Both the position numbers and the translations under genes were made by a program. 64,000 bases of DNA from contig MU119363.1 of assembly GCA_014904845.1 (NCBI GenBank), positions 1 to 64,000 of the forward strand, read 5' to 3'. The notes below the pieces were generated by a model, which searched no databases, was not told the DNA's origin, and worked only from the letters and a program-made list of their open reading frames with translations. Positions 34,910 to 46,417 of the stretch are shown here, one piece after another. The stretch comes from Acephala macrosclerotiorum (taxonomy: Eukaryota; Ascomycota; Leotiomycetes; Helotiales; Mollisiaceae). Each line of letters starts with the position of its first letter. Position 1 is the stretch's first letter.

Positions 34910-35645
34910 ATGTCTAAGGAATTCACCTATTCAGACGTTTCGTCGCACTCGTCAAAGAAGGATTTGTACTTGGTGATCCACGATAAGGTCTACGATTCCT
35001 CCACCTTCGTTGATGAGCATCCGTAAGTGGCAGATTCTCCTCAATCTTTAACCTCGGGGAGGGCCTTGAAGAGATAGGAGTCAGGACGGGAATTCGGCTA
35101 TGTCCTACATTGCGAGGGGCAGCTGTGGGCCGAAAGCACATGTCTGCTATTCATGCGGCTTGGCTAATTTTCTGTTTGCTTCATTGTCATTACCAAAGCA
35201 GGGACTTTGTTGAGTTTGTCTCCCATGGGAAATGACCCCACTTTTGTTTACACGTTGAGCTTTTTGAAAGGCCATCTAGGACAGCAGGCTGACAGACTTA
35301 TGTGTAGAGGTGGAGAGGAAGTTTTGCTTGACGTTGGTGGACAAGACGCAACTGAGGCCTTTGAGGATGTTGGACACAGTGACGAGGCACGAGAGATCTT
35401 GGAGGGCCTGCTTGTCGGAAATTTGAAGCGCCAGGTAAGGAAGTATATTCAATGCCGGAGAGCTTCAAGCTGATACTTTCTAGCCCGGAGACCCGGCACC
35501 AAAGGTCGCTCAGACTGCCACTGCTACATCAACATCGAGCGGCAACACAGGCATGGGAATCGGTCTCTACGCAATTATTCTCCTCGGTGGTGCTCTTGCT
35601 TTCGGCGCATACAAGTACACTCAAAGCCAAGAAGGCTCAGCATAA
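34910..35645 (+). CDS. CYB5: Cytochrome b5, tail-anchored
   Basis: Exons 34,910-35,022, 35,308-35,434 and 35,484-35,645 encode 133 residues. The heme-binding core shows [20 protein letters not shown] with the first axial His at 37 (HPGG) and the second at about 61 in [10 protein letters not shown] linker follows, and a C-terminal membrane segment ([19 protein letters not shown]) fits insertion into the ER membrane. It donates electrons to fatty acid desaturases, sterol enzymes and some P450s. Intron 1 is 285 nt, several times the local norm. The start [10 protein letters not shown] is family-like; an in-frame open stretch reaches back 107 codons but lacks homology-like features. The RIP-degraded transposon ends about 550 bp upstream, possibly affecting its promoter. 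Confidence 0.94.
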
Positions 35646-36238
35646 ATGGCACATTAGAGAGCGTTGGGCTATTGCATGCAAATTCAGGGTTGGAGCTGTA
35701 GAAGATAAGCTGGCACCTTTGCACATTTCTCTCTTCAACGACTCAGAGATGTCTTGAACCTTTTCTTCTGGTGGATCGTTGATTTGAGAGGCGTTCATTG
35801 TATGGCTTGAATATGAGTCAGTCACTTGCACGGCGAAATTAGGGGTGGATTTGTTGAGATCGGCTCTTCTCAGCTTCTCAACATCTTTCCACAATTAAGA
35901 ATATAATGATGCACTAAGGAATAAGTCTTCATTTCTTTAAGTGGCATAGTTGTGACTTGAGTTTTCTTTGTGTATTCAAGCACCTGAAAGCCTTACATTG
36001 TGGTATTGGTTGCAAGCCATTCGGATAACATTCGTGATGTGGGCATTACTTGCCGCTCTCAATTCCAAGAAATAAGTAGTCCAACACCCAGGCTCTGTGC
36101 AACAAGGCTCTACAGTTTCCTAGAGCTTTTATTGATCACTGACTCGAAAACCCAAACCCGCTCCAAACGCCATGCTGGTGTTCACCACCTAACCTAACAT
36201 CCACAACTCCAGGTAAGCCATCTCCCTAGATAGCCCAC
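35646..36238. other. Intergenic between convergent genes
   Basis: 3' regions of cytochrome b5 (plus) and the RING protein (minus). No gene seen. Confidence 0.4.
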
Positions 36239-36869
36239 TCAAGCATACATATCATCAAACTCCTCTTCATCATCCGGTGCCTCAACAACCTCTTTCTTCT
36301 TCAACAACTCCTTCCTATCCAAAGGACATGTCCCATTCAACCTCAACCACGGCCCCACACAATCCAAATCAAACCTGTGTCCCGGATGACACGGCAACAC
36401 CACCACAAGCGGGAACTCATCATCTAGAAACTTCTCCGCGCAAATCGGACACGTATCATCCTTCTTCAATTTCTTCTTATCCACTCTCTCCAACTCATCT
36501 AAATAACTCTGTGGTACTCCAGAAACAGTTGTAGGAGGTGAATTTATAGTGTTTTCGAGAGAGGAGATGAGATTGTTGAGGACGGTGGGATCGGATGTTA
36601 CGGGGGCGGATTGGAGGAGTGATTCGTATTGTGAGCGCAGGAGGGTGTAGGCGGCTGCTACTTCTACAGGGGTGGGTTCGGCGTGCGGGTTGTGGTGGGA
36701 GGGGGAAGAGGTTTCAACTTGGGAGAGTTGGGAGAAGAATGTTGACATGTCGGGGCGGCGGGATTTGCCTTTGGGTTTGTCTTTGATGTTGTGCTCGACT
36801 GGGGAGCTGTTAGCAGAGGTGCACGAGAAGGATGTGGGATTAGTACTGGCCTTCGTAAGGGTTTGCCAT
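36239..36869 (-). CDS. RING-type zinc finger protein, probable E3 ubiquitin ligase
   Basis: Exon 1 is 23 nt (36,869-36,847), the intron 40 nt (36,807-36,846), exon 2 36,806-36,239; 196 residues. The RING lies near residues 125-172: CPICAEKF, then CHPGH, a Cys eight residues further (DLDC) and TCPLDR. The last ligand position is Asp instead of Cys, as in Rbx1-type RINGs. An acidic C-terminus (DDEEEFDDMYA) follows. The N-terminal half is probably disordered. It should bind an E2 and promote ubiquitin transfer; substrate unknown. The short first exon (MANPYEG) is inferred because the main frame has no ATG between an upstream stop and MSTFF, and the splice has a gctaac branch site and cag acceptor. 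If it is wrong, translation starts at 36,748. Confidence 0.8.
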
Positions 36870-37429
36870 TGTGAGATATGGTTTGGTTTGTCTGGAACTG
36901 ATTGTCTTTAGAATTGGCGAGTTAAATTGAGTGAGATATTGAGGTACAGAGTGGATTGTCGAAGTTTAAATGGCTGGATGTTTCGTTTGCTGAAGGCAGT
37001 GAAGTCTACGCGGCGCTAAAACAGCTCAGGGATCAAGACGAGGCTGAATGCAAGGCTGAAGGTGGGGTACGAAATTGGTGCAGAGGAAGAGGGAGAATTT
37101 CGAGAACTTTATCAAATTCTGGAGTTGTGATTGAGCAACGATTTTTTGAATTGTTTTTTTTTTTAGAAATCACCATCCAACCAATTTCTCGATCTCGCTT
37201 TCTGAATCAAAGCTAAATGAAGTTCACAAAGAACAGCTACAAAGTCCCTGAGTCTACAGGACATTGAACGCTCGAGAAGGCCAAGTAGCGAATTTAAAAC
37301 TGATTGCATTATGTGGTATTTGCGCTACTAAAGCCAAAATTTATGAAACAGTCTCGCTTCCCGCAGTAATTCCAAAGAAGCTCTGAGAAGTTGTGTTCTG
37401 GCAAGTGTCTCTTCCGAGCTTATGCCTCT
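36870..37429. other. Intergenic
   Basis: Upstream of the RING gene and downstream of the hydrolase gene. An 86-codon plus-strand frame at 36,956 has no recognisable domain. Confidence 0.35.
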
Positions 37430-40400
37430 CTAGAGAGTCGGGAGGACTGACGCAGCCGTAACAAACGTCTCCAGTGGTGGTCTCTCCGCAGCAACAACCT
37501 CGCTATCCTCAACCACCTTTTCTCCATTACAATTTGTTTTCATAGCGCCTGGATTAATATTCTCCTGAAGATTTGTAGAAGGATCAACAGCTGGTTCCTT
37601 TCCTTTGCCTTTGTCCAAACCATTAGCTTCTGAAGCGCCACCGATAGTTGTCTCAGTAGCCGCCATATCTGCAGAGTTCTGAGACACACCACTATCCGCG
37701 GCTCCTTCGGTTCGAACATCCTTAGTCGGCGGGATACCAACAACACTGGTCAGTGTTGTCATACTGGCAGTTGTCTGGTGTCCTTTGAGACTGAACGGGA
37801 AGGCGATCCCACCAGCTTTAGGTCTCTTAAGCTCGTACTCAGTATCTTCACCAGCCAAATTGGAGGACGCCTCGTTCGTCGGGGTTCTGACCAGTATGGT
37901 AGGATTCGTGCTATTGGCAGCAAATTCAGGAGCAAGAGGATCATGTGCAGGCGCTGGCTCTCCTCTCTGAGCGTTATTCATAGCTAAGATCGCCGAGGCT
38001 GGAGTATTCTCGTCAACGGCGTCATCGTTGCTGGTCTGATATTGATCCACCACAGTGCGTCTTCGGGATCTACTACGGCTGGCTTCCGGTCTGCCTCCAA
38101 GCGTTTGGCTTTTCGTTGTCTCCTTATCATGGAGCGGTCGAGCTCCCGCGCCATCAGCTGCCGACGCAGTAGTAGTTTCAGGAGCTTTGTCGGCTTCTTG
38201 CTCATTCTTGAGAGCTTTCTCATCGTGCTTGCTACCCCACAAAGCCCAGAGACCCATTCCCATAGATCTAGTCTTCTTTTTTTCCTTCAAGTCCTCTCCG
38301 GTCTTCCTTCGTCCGGCCAAAGCGGAGGGCGGTGGTACTTCACCATCACCGAACTGCTGATATCCTTTAGCCATTTCCTTTGCCCGCTGCTTCTGGACTT
38401 TCCGTTTGGCTGATGCGAATTTCGTATCCCATTCACGCTTTGCTGCCATCCACTTCCTTACAGGGTCTGGCTTGATGACACCAATCTCATTGGTTGGCAC
38501 ATTGCATCCAGGCAACTCTGATGCAGGTTCGAGGTGGAAGATGTTTCCATGGCGGTCGACGCGTTGCCGGATCATGTGGTTCTTGAATGGTGGTAAGGGG
38601 TCTCCTGCCTTGCCGACTTGACCAGCAAATTGTCTCTGATCTGCTGTTTGTGCAGCCTTCTTCTGTGAGAATGTTGGCAAAGAGTCTTAGATATGGAGTT
38701 TGCCCCTTGTCTCACCTTCTCAGATTCTACTTGAGCTTCCTCGTCCGATTCAGACTCGGAGATGACTGAAACATCATCATCATCCAGAATCTCAATCTCA
38801 GTCTTCTGTGCTCTCGCCAGGGCCCAGGCGCCGAACTGTGCTATCGATCTGTACATATATTTAGCCGGACGAGTAAAACTAAGCGTGGGTGCAACATGGC
38901 ATAAATCTTCCCAAACTTGCAACTGCACATCGGTTGGCTTCCATTTGTTCACCAGGTCTCTGTTGTGGTCATGAGGAATCTCGTCTAAGAAAGCATCTCC
39001 AGGAGGGTATTTCGTCGGATTTGCTGCCTTATGCGCGAGATAAATCTGTTCATCTCGAAGCATTTCACCACCTCCAGTCAGAATGAGCAGTGGAGGCAGG
39101 CCGCCAAGGGATGGCTGCAAGACCGGAGATACTAGGGGATGAGAAATGAGCTGGTTCGAAGCATACATCTGAATCTGGTCCTTGATCTCGACAAGTTTTC
39201 CATCAAGCATGATAGACAGATCATGACCGGAGCCAGGCACGGTATTGGCAGTTGGAGAGCCGACAGGATGGGTATCTCTGGACGCATCATCATTTTGCGT
39301 TCCAGTTTCTGGGTGGTGGTCAACATGAAAACCCTGAACAGCATCCGCCTCGCTCTCCATTGGCGCAGAAGCCTGTCCACTGTGGGCTAGCTTCTTAACG
39401 ATCCCTTCCTCTATAGCTAAGATCTCATCCGAATTTGGGGGTGGCCATGAAGCAGATGGTCGTTGGTGGAAACCATGCGGAGGTATATAGTCCAGAGGGT
39501 TATCACCCGCAACACTTGGAAAAGAGTGAGTCAAGTCAACCCAAGGCGATATCAGAATTGCTCCAGCAGGTAATGGAATGCCTCTATCACGCATGATAAT
39601 GAGCATACTTTTATGAATCAGCAGAATATCTATTTGGCAACACTCCGTATTTACCTCAAGACCATACCTCCACCTGCAGAATCTCCGGCCAAAACGATAG
39701 TTGTTGGATCCTGTTTGGTAAGAAGGAATAGATACGCTGCCAAACAGTCATGTAGACCACAAGGGAAGGGAAACTGGGGCGCTAGTCTGTAGCGTGCTAT
39801 AACCAATTAGGAGACCTGAAGACATCAGTGTCTGTGAGTACTCACTGCCACTAATTAGTACTTTTCTTCATAATCCGTATGGGCATGCTTACCGCGCAAA
39901 AACTCTAGCCTTCAACTTTCTCGCATGTCTCTGCATCTGATACCGATGCTCGTCAACACTCCCAAAGAAATACGCTCCTCCATGGACATAAAGCATAACC
40001 CTCTTGCACGGTTCATTCTTCCTCTCATTAAAATCATCTTTCATCTCAATCCACTCAGCACTCATCTCACTCCCTGGTCTTCGCCATTGCCACCAAGTCT
40101 TTCCTCCAACTTTTTGTATGCCATGATGACCCAATTGCTTTTGTATAGCTTCTGCTGCTTCCAGGATATGTTCTTCTGGAATCGGGACCTCCTCTTTCCT
40201 CACCCAGTGTGGATGAGGAACCCATTGGGAAGTGAAGCGTTGGATATCTTCGACTGTGTGATGGGATGCATAGAGGAGGAACTTTCGAATTAAGTGAATG
40301 CCTTCGTCGTAGGCTATATGCGCGGTGGGCTTCTGGCTACGAGGCTTGCGATTGAGATACTAGAGAGGTCAGTACTAGTATAACTTGAGGAGGAAGGCGT

Positions 40401-40471
40401 ACATGGCTCAGAAATGTTGAAATGACGGCAGGTGTCACTGCTGAGCTAACAGTCGCCGTATTAAACACCAT
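37430..40471 (-). CDS. HSL-type alpha/beta hydrolase (lipase/esterase) with long C-terminal extension
   Basis: Exons 40,471-40,403, 40,359-39,893, 39,786-39,655, 39,607-38,716 and 38,662-37,430 give 930 residues. The hydrolase part has the oxyanion-hole motif HGGAYFFGS (about 149) and nucleophile motif GDSAGGG (Ser about 215). A C-terminal His lies in EDLCHVAPTLSFTRPAKYM. This places it in the hormone-sensitive lipase family of intracellular esterases. From about residue 500 a long, charged, disordered tail of unknown role follows. Exon 1 (23 codons) was recovered through a 43-nt intron that joins LSH to YLNRKP. The splice between exons 2 and 3 is uncertain: the in-frame choice (acceptor ctacag) removes the Tyr-Arg that usually precedes LAP in this family. 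Confidence 0.85.
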
Positions 40472-40834
40472 TATGTCTCTACTTCCTAGGGCTTCTCTAT
40501 TGTTGACGCAAGGCTACGCTGTGTCGAAACGTACCCAGATCACCTCGCTGGCTCTACTCCGCGATCTCGTGTGCGAAAACAAAAGGAAGGTAAATTCCAG
40601 TATTAGGAAGTATTAATTACACATTAAGAAAGAAGTCATGAGAGGTAGCGCGAAGAGAAATGGCATCTTCTCTAGCTGATCGCCGAGGATGCAATTTGGC
40701 TAGCTGTGAAGCCCAAGACGTCATTAAAGCTCCCCCTACTACTAAGCGAGCGGAAGCAGGGGTCCTGATCTTCGTACATTTTTGTATAAAAGTTTTGTGA
40801 AATTTACCCCACGTTTTTCGACGAGATACAGAAT
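40472..40834. promoter_or_regulatory. Shared divergent promoter region
   Basis: 363 bp lie between divergent start codons of the hydrolase (minus) and TSR2 (plus). A repeated 'tcgacgagata' style phrase precedes the TSR2 ATG. No other gene seen. Confidence 0.4.
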
Positions 40835-41493
40835 ATGGCTTCTGCAACACACCTGCCTGGGCCGATGGAGATTACTGGAGGATCTGGGTCGCCTACACTT
40901 GGTAGGATATTTTCATTGCTCAGAAAGTTGTGTAGGAGTGCTGATTCCGTGTAGCAAAATGTCAAGCACAATTCGAACTCGGCGTTACCCTCTCCCTCTT
41001 CTTCTGGCCCTCACTATCCCTCGCAGTAACAAATAACTGGGGCGGACCTGATAGCAGCGATAAACGAGAATGGTTCGCACAAACTACGATTGACTTACTG
41101 AACGAGAACCCGGACGCAGATGGAGAATGGATCGAGACGTTTCTCCTGCAAGTTATGCTGGATGAGTTCGAGGTCAATGTGGACGATGAGAGTGGTTATG
41201 AGGTTGCGGAACAGATTCTCAGATTGAGGAGAGATTGTGGGAAGGGGGAATTCAAGGAGGTTGAGGAGATGAAGGAGAAGTGGGATAGTAAAGGTGGCAA
41301 AGAGGATGTGGGCAAGCTGTTCGAGAAAAAGGAGAGGAATGAAGAAGATGACGAGACTGATGGATCAGAGGATGAGGGCGAAGATGAGGATGTCGACATG
41401 GAGGATGCGCCACAGCTCGTCAGAGCCCGAGAATCTGTAGTCCCAGAAGTTGACGAGGATGGGTTCACAAAGGTCACCAAAAAGAAGCGATGA
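40835..41493 (+). CDS. TSR2: Pre-rRNA-processing protein Tsr2
   Basis: Two exons (40,835-40,901 and 40,955-41,493; 53-nt intron) encode 201 residues. The WGG-type core is visible: FELGVTLSLFFWPSLSLAVTNNWGGPDSSDKR, then EWIETFLLQVMLDEFEVNVDDESGYEVAEQI. A highly acidic tail (EDEGEDEDVDMEDA) is followed by a basic end (TKVTKKKR). Tsr2 is the escort chaperone that delivers eS26 to pre-40S particles; it is needed for 20S to 18S rRNA processing in nucleus and cytosol. The acidic tail is a family feature. The intron interrupts the segment before AKCQAQFELG. It is convergent with the BSD-domain gene, with 204 bp between stops. Confidence 0.93.
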
Positions 41494-41697
41494 GCGACAG
41501 ATGATTCGGGGATCATAATTGCATTTGAAAGGGGCGTTCAAGGGGAATATCCATGCCGCAAAGTTCCTGTCTAAGAATGCAGGCTCATTGCAACGCTTCA
41601 TGAATAGAAGTGCTTCACCACAACGCCATAAAACACAGAGACTAATGCAACGCAATCTCAACGCCTATCAACAAGACATAACCCTGCACCAAACGAT

Positions 41698-43003
41698 TTA
41701 CTCCCAGTCCTCTTCTTCGCTGTCATCTCCCTTCCTGGAATCCTTCGGACTGCCAGGAGCGCGGCTTGGAGCTCCTGAAGCTGCACCGACGACATCGTAG
41801 GAACCGTCACTATCTGCCTGAGACTTCTCGTCGTGCGACTTTCGTGATTCTTCTGGTTTGAGATGTACGTCTGCGGCTTGGGTTGCAGGATGTAGGGTTG
41901 TAGATGATTCAGTTGATGCAGGTCTGCCTCCCTCAGCTTTCGACTTGGTAGCCTTGCCGGCATCTTCATCATCGGAGTCCTCGTCCCATCCGACCTCTTC
42001 TTCTTCAGCTGCTGCGCCTGTGCGTTGTTAGTTGAGCTAGAAAACAACACGGACAATAGCCTACCTTTGAGCAGATCTCTTCTCCTGGCCTCAGCAGTCT
42101 CAATGCTATGTCTCAAGAAGTAATAGCGCTTCCAGAAATCCTCATATGTGACTGTGTCAGGAACCAGCTTCTCCATCGATGTCCTCAATTCGCTGAAAGT
42201 CTCTAAGTCCTTGCTGATATCATCCGTCTTGCCCTCTACACTGAAGGTCTTGGTCCATGGCTCGTATTCATCGCTGGCGGGATCTTTCGTGAAGCTATCT
42301 AGCGAAGAATGGATAACATGCAATTGAGCGTCGAATCGTGTTGTATGAATGACCCGCTTTCCGGAAGCATCTTTACTCTCAAACAATACTGTACTGCTCT
42401 TCCCTCCAGCCTCGTCAGATGGTGGAGCGATTGTAACCGCATCTCTCAAGAAATTCCGTATGTTGGTTCCAAACTTCAGCAGCGCCTCGTCCGCAGCATC
42501 TTCAGCCTTCTCGATCTCCTTCAATCGTTTCGCAGCCTCTGATCGTAATCTGGCAAGCACGCCCTCAGATTCCTTCAAAGCCTCCTCTGTTGACAGTTCC
42601 TTCTGCCCTTCTGTGTCGGCTGGAGCCTTCTCTCCTGATGTCTCGCCCTGTGTTTGTGCGAGCGAAAGTCCTCTTGTACGTTTGATTATAGAGGATCTGA
42701 GATCGGTGAATCCTTGTGAAGCTTCTTGCCCCACCTCGGTGAGCTCCTTTTGGGCCTCTTTGGCAAACTCCTCGCCCTTGTGCCTATCAGCTATTGCCCA
42801 TAGCAGAGAGTATAGTCCGGACATACCTGCTTGACAACACTTCCAAAGAAGCCTCCCAATCTCGCACCCCAAGGGCTGGAGGAGATTGCTTTGTACGCTT
42901 CTTGGAAGTCCGAGTTGATAGTGGTTTCAGGCTTCTTTTCTTGTTCTGAGGAAGGCTCTTCAGGGAATGCCTCCTCCTGGATATGGTCGTATGCAAGATC
43001 CAT
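41698..43003 (-). CDS. BSD-domain protein (Dos2-like)
   Basis: Exons 43,003-42,827, 42,776-42,065 and 42,017-41,698 encode 402 residues. The N-terminus [16 protein letters not shown] and the [14 protein letters not shown] segment match fungal BSD-domain proteins. A central region is rich in charged helices and precedes the BSD domain ([21 protein letters not shown], near residues 260-290). An acidic C-terminal tail ends [11 protein letters not shown] domains occur in TFIIH p62 and in Dos2, which has been linked to silencing and ubiquitin pathways in yeast; the role here is not known. The first intron acceptor (cacaag) was chosen because it joins VVKQ to GEEFAKEAQ in frame; the nearer acceptors break the frame. 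Confidence 0.88.
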
Positions 43004-44221
43004 GGCTTGGTCTAGTAGCACCGTAAGAATGTCAAGAATTCATGGGGGATATGCTCTTGAGCTCGGGTTGGCACTCCAGGTCCTGAAGGCCGTCTGCAGC
43101 ACTAGCGGGGCCCAATACAGTCACGTGGATGTTCCCAAAATGACACCTGCATAAAACGGGATTATCCCACTTTGGAAGCCCTTCAAGTAGGTGAAGCATT
43201 TATCGTGGTCCAGTCTTCTTGAAAGGTAATCCAGCTCAATGCTAAGCCCGACTTTAGTGTTTGTTCTTGGTGCAATGTCCCAACCTTCGTCAACATCTCA
43301 CCAAGCCAGCGACCGAGCCAAGTATTTCAGACAATGTCCGATGAGACATGATCCAATCAACCTCCATAATGCAACATCTTCAAAAGAAAGTGATTTTGGA
43401 GTCTGGAGAAGGTTCTAAACTAGTACTTGAGATACTTCAGGGTCCAAAATCCGCTTCAGTCGTCTCCACCAAGCGGAAAGGGCTATCGGAGGTCTCGCCA
43501 GTCTCACCAATATGAGAAAATATGAATCACAACTTTTCATCCCACATCTGGATAGATGCGAGTCTAGATAGCCTCAAATCGTCAAGCCGCCCTTCTTGGC
43601 TGTTGACCGAATACGGCATCCCTCCGTACCTGCTGCTGCGAGTTAAGCCGACGATGTCTTCCAGGCAAACCCCGCGGTACTTGCGATAACCGCATGGATT
43701 GATATATTTGCCACCCGGATGCACAGGAGGCATTCGAGGCATGATGGCGTCAGTGTAGCACGTTCACGGCGGCCTGAGTCACAAGAAAGACTGGAGAAAG
43801 CGGGATTGGAGGAATGATGGAGGGGGCATCGTAAACCCAATTCGCTGCTCGAGGGCTGTGTAGGGTAAAACTTTCCTGCGACTTACATAGTATTTTTGCT
43901 CTTGCTCTTGTTTGAGGATCTTAGGCAGGCCAGGGGCTGCGCAGTCGGTTCCCTTCTCTCCGAATCTTGCTCAATCGGACTTAGTCTTCTTCCCGACGCT
44001 GATTTATCAGCATTGGAGGGGAACAACTTCTGACCCACCACCAACCCCCATGATCATTGACTGTCTGCACTGCAAAGTCCCAAGGCCACAACCTAGACAC
44101 AGCAGGAAAAAAACACACGTTGCCTCTTTGCCAACTCAGGCCGCAAGATTATCGCAATTCTAGATCTCCCACGGCTTACTGGACCCTCGCGTCTCCTTGC
44201 ACTGCACTTGGGGGTGTGCAT

Positions 44222-44260
44222 ATGCGAGCTTACTCCGGCCTATCTTTTTCTCTGACCTGA
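44222..44260 (+). promoter_or_regulatory. Candidate upstream ORF, 12 codons, in AP-1 gene leader
   Basis: ATG at 44,222 reads 12 codons and stops at TGA (44,258-44,260), 118 bp before the AP-1 start. The frame is also open further upstream. Whether it lies in the mRNA depends on the transcription start, which is not visible. Confidence 0.35.
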
Positions 44261-44317
44261 ACTGACAGTTTGCTCTTCACCAACCTCAACTCCTCTGTCC
44301 GCTCTCGTATATTGGGG

Positions 44318-44332
44318 ATGAACTCTGGTTGA
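44318..44332 (+). promoter_or_regulatory. Candidate minimal upstream ORF, 4 codons, in AP-1 gene leader
   Basis: ATG AAC TCT GGT TGA lies 46 bp before the main start. YAP-family genes of yeast are known to carry regulatory short upstream ORFs. Here it is seen in sequence, and its effect is inferred. Confidence 0.45.
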
Positions 44333-44378
44333 CCACGACACTGTTATCGTCTCAACAGCTCCTCGCAAGGAGGTTCTT

Positions 44379-46417
44379 ATGGCTCTCCAGACACAGGGTG
44401 CAATTAACCCAAGCTTCACTCTCTCCAAACGGCAAGAGGAATTGCTCTTCGCAGCCCTCAATTCCAACAACAACAAGACATCAAACATAGATACTTCCCA
44501 ACGTCAATCCAGCGACAACAGTTCAATGGCGCCTGGTTCATTCACGGAGTCGCCGCTCCAAGCTCCCGGCTCTGGTACTCTCAACGGCTTTGAGGAGAGC
44601 CCGTTCATCGACTACGATTATGAATTCGATGCTGATGGCAGCTTCGATTATGACTTCAGCAATGACTCGCAAGGACAGATGATAGGCAAATTGCCAGGAA
44701 CCTCTTCAGATGGTGATGCTGATACACACGACAAGCGAAGTCATCCCGAGGATGAAGAGGAGGAAGAGGGTGGCGGGAAGAGACGCGAAGGAGATGAAAA
44801 GGCGAGCAAGAAGCCAGGCAGAAAGCCTTTGACTTCCGAGCCTACTTCTGTAAGTAATGTAGAAACAAATAACCCTTATCGCAAGGGAGCGGTCGCTGAC
44901 GGCTTTCTCAGAAGCGCAAGGCACAGAATCGTGCGGCCCAACGGGCGTTCCGGGAGCGTAAGGAAAAGCATTTGAAGGACCTCGAAACCAAAGTCGATGA
45001 TCTCCAGAAAGCTTCAGAGTCTGCAAATCACGAGAATAGTATCCTGCGAGCACAAATAGAGAAAATGTCGATGGAGTTACGTGAATACCGAAAGAGACTA
45101 TCTTTGACAGGTGGGGTCGGAAGAAGCCCCTCACTCAACAACGGACTTCCACCTTATCTCGCTGGCAAAGGACTTGGAAATGGAGCGGCCAATAACCCCA
45201 ATGATGTCAACTTTCAATTCGAGTTCCCCAGATTTGGCCGTCTTCCCGGACCTCCAGTTAGTAGTGTCGCCACCACAACTGTCAACGGAAACAGAAGCTC
45301 TTCATTGCCGTCTCTCACTAACCAACAAACTCCAAGCCCTATCGAGAGAGGCCAGATTAGTCCTCGCAACCAGTCAATGCAGAATGTCTCGTCTACTTCC
45401 TTGACCCAGACACCTGCACAGATTGATGGTGGCGATATGTCGAGTCTATCAGGTCTGTTCAGCCCTTCGCTTCTGGACAGCGTTGGCAAGTCACCTCCAT
45501 TCGACTTCTTTGGAAACTCAACCAACAACAACACCTCCAATGGGTCAAGGTCAAGCACAGACTCCACAAATGGCAATATGAGCACTGGTCACAACACTTC
45601 ATACAGCTCACCGTCTGCTTCATCAAATTCAAACCATGGCGCAAGCTCATCTTGTGGCACATCTCCGGAGCCGACTATGCAGTCTCCGGTTTACAACAAG
45701 CCTCTTGACAGCACACTAACGACAATTGGAGAGGAACACTCTGGTGTGTCTGCCGAAGGTGAGCTCACCTTCTGCGACAAGCTTAACATGGCTTGTGGCA
45801 ATTCCAACAATCCCATTCCACGTACAATGTCTGAACCTTCGCCTCCAGGAAACCTTGAGAACCCTATCTTCGACATCAATGGTATTGACTGGTTCGCGCA
45901 ACAAAATGGCAACCAATTTGACCCGCAGTTGTTTGGCGACTACCGTGAATCTCAAGACAACATTCTTGCGAATGACGCAGCCTTTGGCGACAGCTTCTTC
46001 ACAGATGCCTTTACTACACTTCCAGACTTCCAAAGCCCGTTCAATATGGCTCCCAGTCCAGTGCCGCCTAAGAAGGATTTGGTTGCTCAGATTGATGAGA
46101 AGCAGAATGAGGATGATGAAGTTGTGCCTGGTGAGGATACTTCGCAGATGCTCACCTGCAATACGATCTGGTATGCTTCCTCGAAGTGATTAACTTGACT
46201 CCCACCAGGACAGATGGCTAACACACACACCAGGGATCGACTGCAAGCATGCCCTAAGGTCAAGGACGGTGAATTTGACCTGGATCTCCTCTGCAAGGAT
46301 CTTCAGAAGAAGGCCAAATGTTCCGAGACCGGCGCTGTGGTCAATGAATCGGATTTCAATAAGATCATGAAGTCTTATGTCGATCAGAAGGTGGCCGACA
46401 AGGCGAACAAGGCTTAA
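44379..46417 (+). CDS. YAP1: AP-1/Yap1-type bZIP oxidative stress transcription factor
   Basis: Exons 44,379-44,849, 44,912-46,170 and 46,234-46,417 encode 637 residues. The Pap1-type basic region RKAQNRAAQRAFRERKEKH begins right at the first splice junction (about residue 158), followed by a leucine zipper. The N-terminal Cys-rich domain (GELTFCDKLNMACGN) and the C-terminal one (MLTCNTIW, DRLQACPK, LDLLCKDLQKKAKC) are both present. Known relatives form disulfides between these domains on H2O2 stress, which masks the nuclear export signal around FDLDLLCKDL and keeps the factor in the nucleus. It then drives thioredoxin, catalase and efflux genes. The third exon is required for the C-terminal domain: without splicing the protein ends after NTIW. 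Confidence 0.95.

Larger units (their letters stand above)
43004..44378. other. Long divergent intergenic region with AP-1 gene leader
   Basis: A 71-codon minus-strand frame (43,527-43,742) reads protein-like in places, but no domain was recognised. The right half is the likely promoter and leader of the AP-1 gene, CT-rich, with upstream ATGs. Confidence 0.35.

Noticed and set aside
42349..42834. 161-codon plus-strand frame
   Set aside because: Exactly antisense to the BSD-domain gene coding exon.
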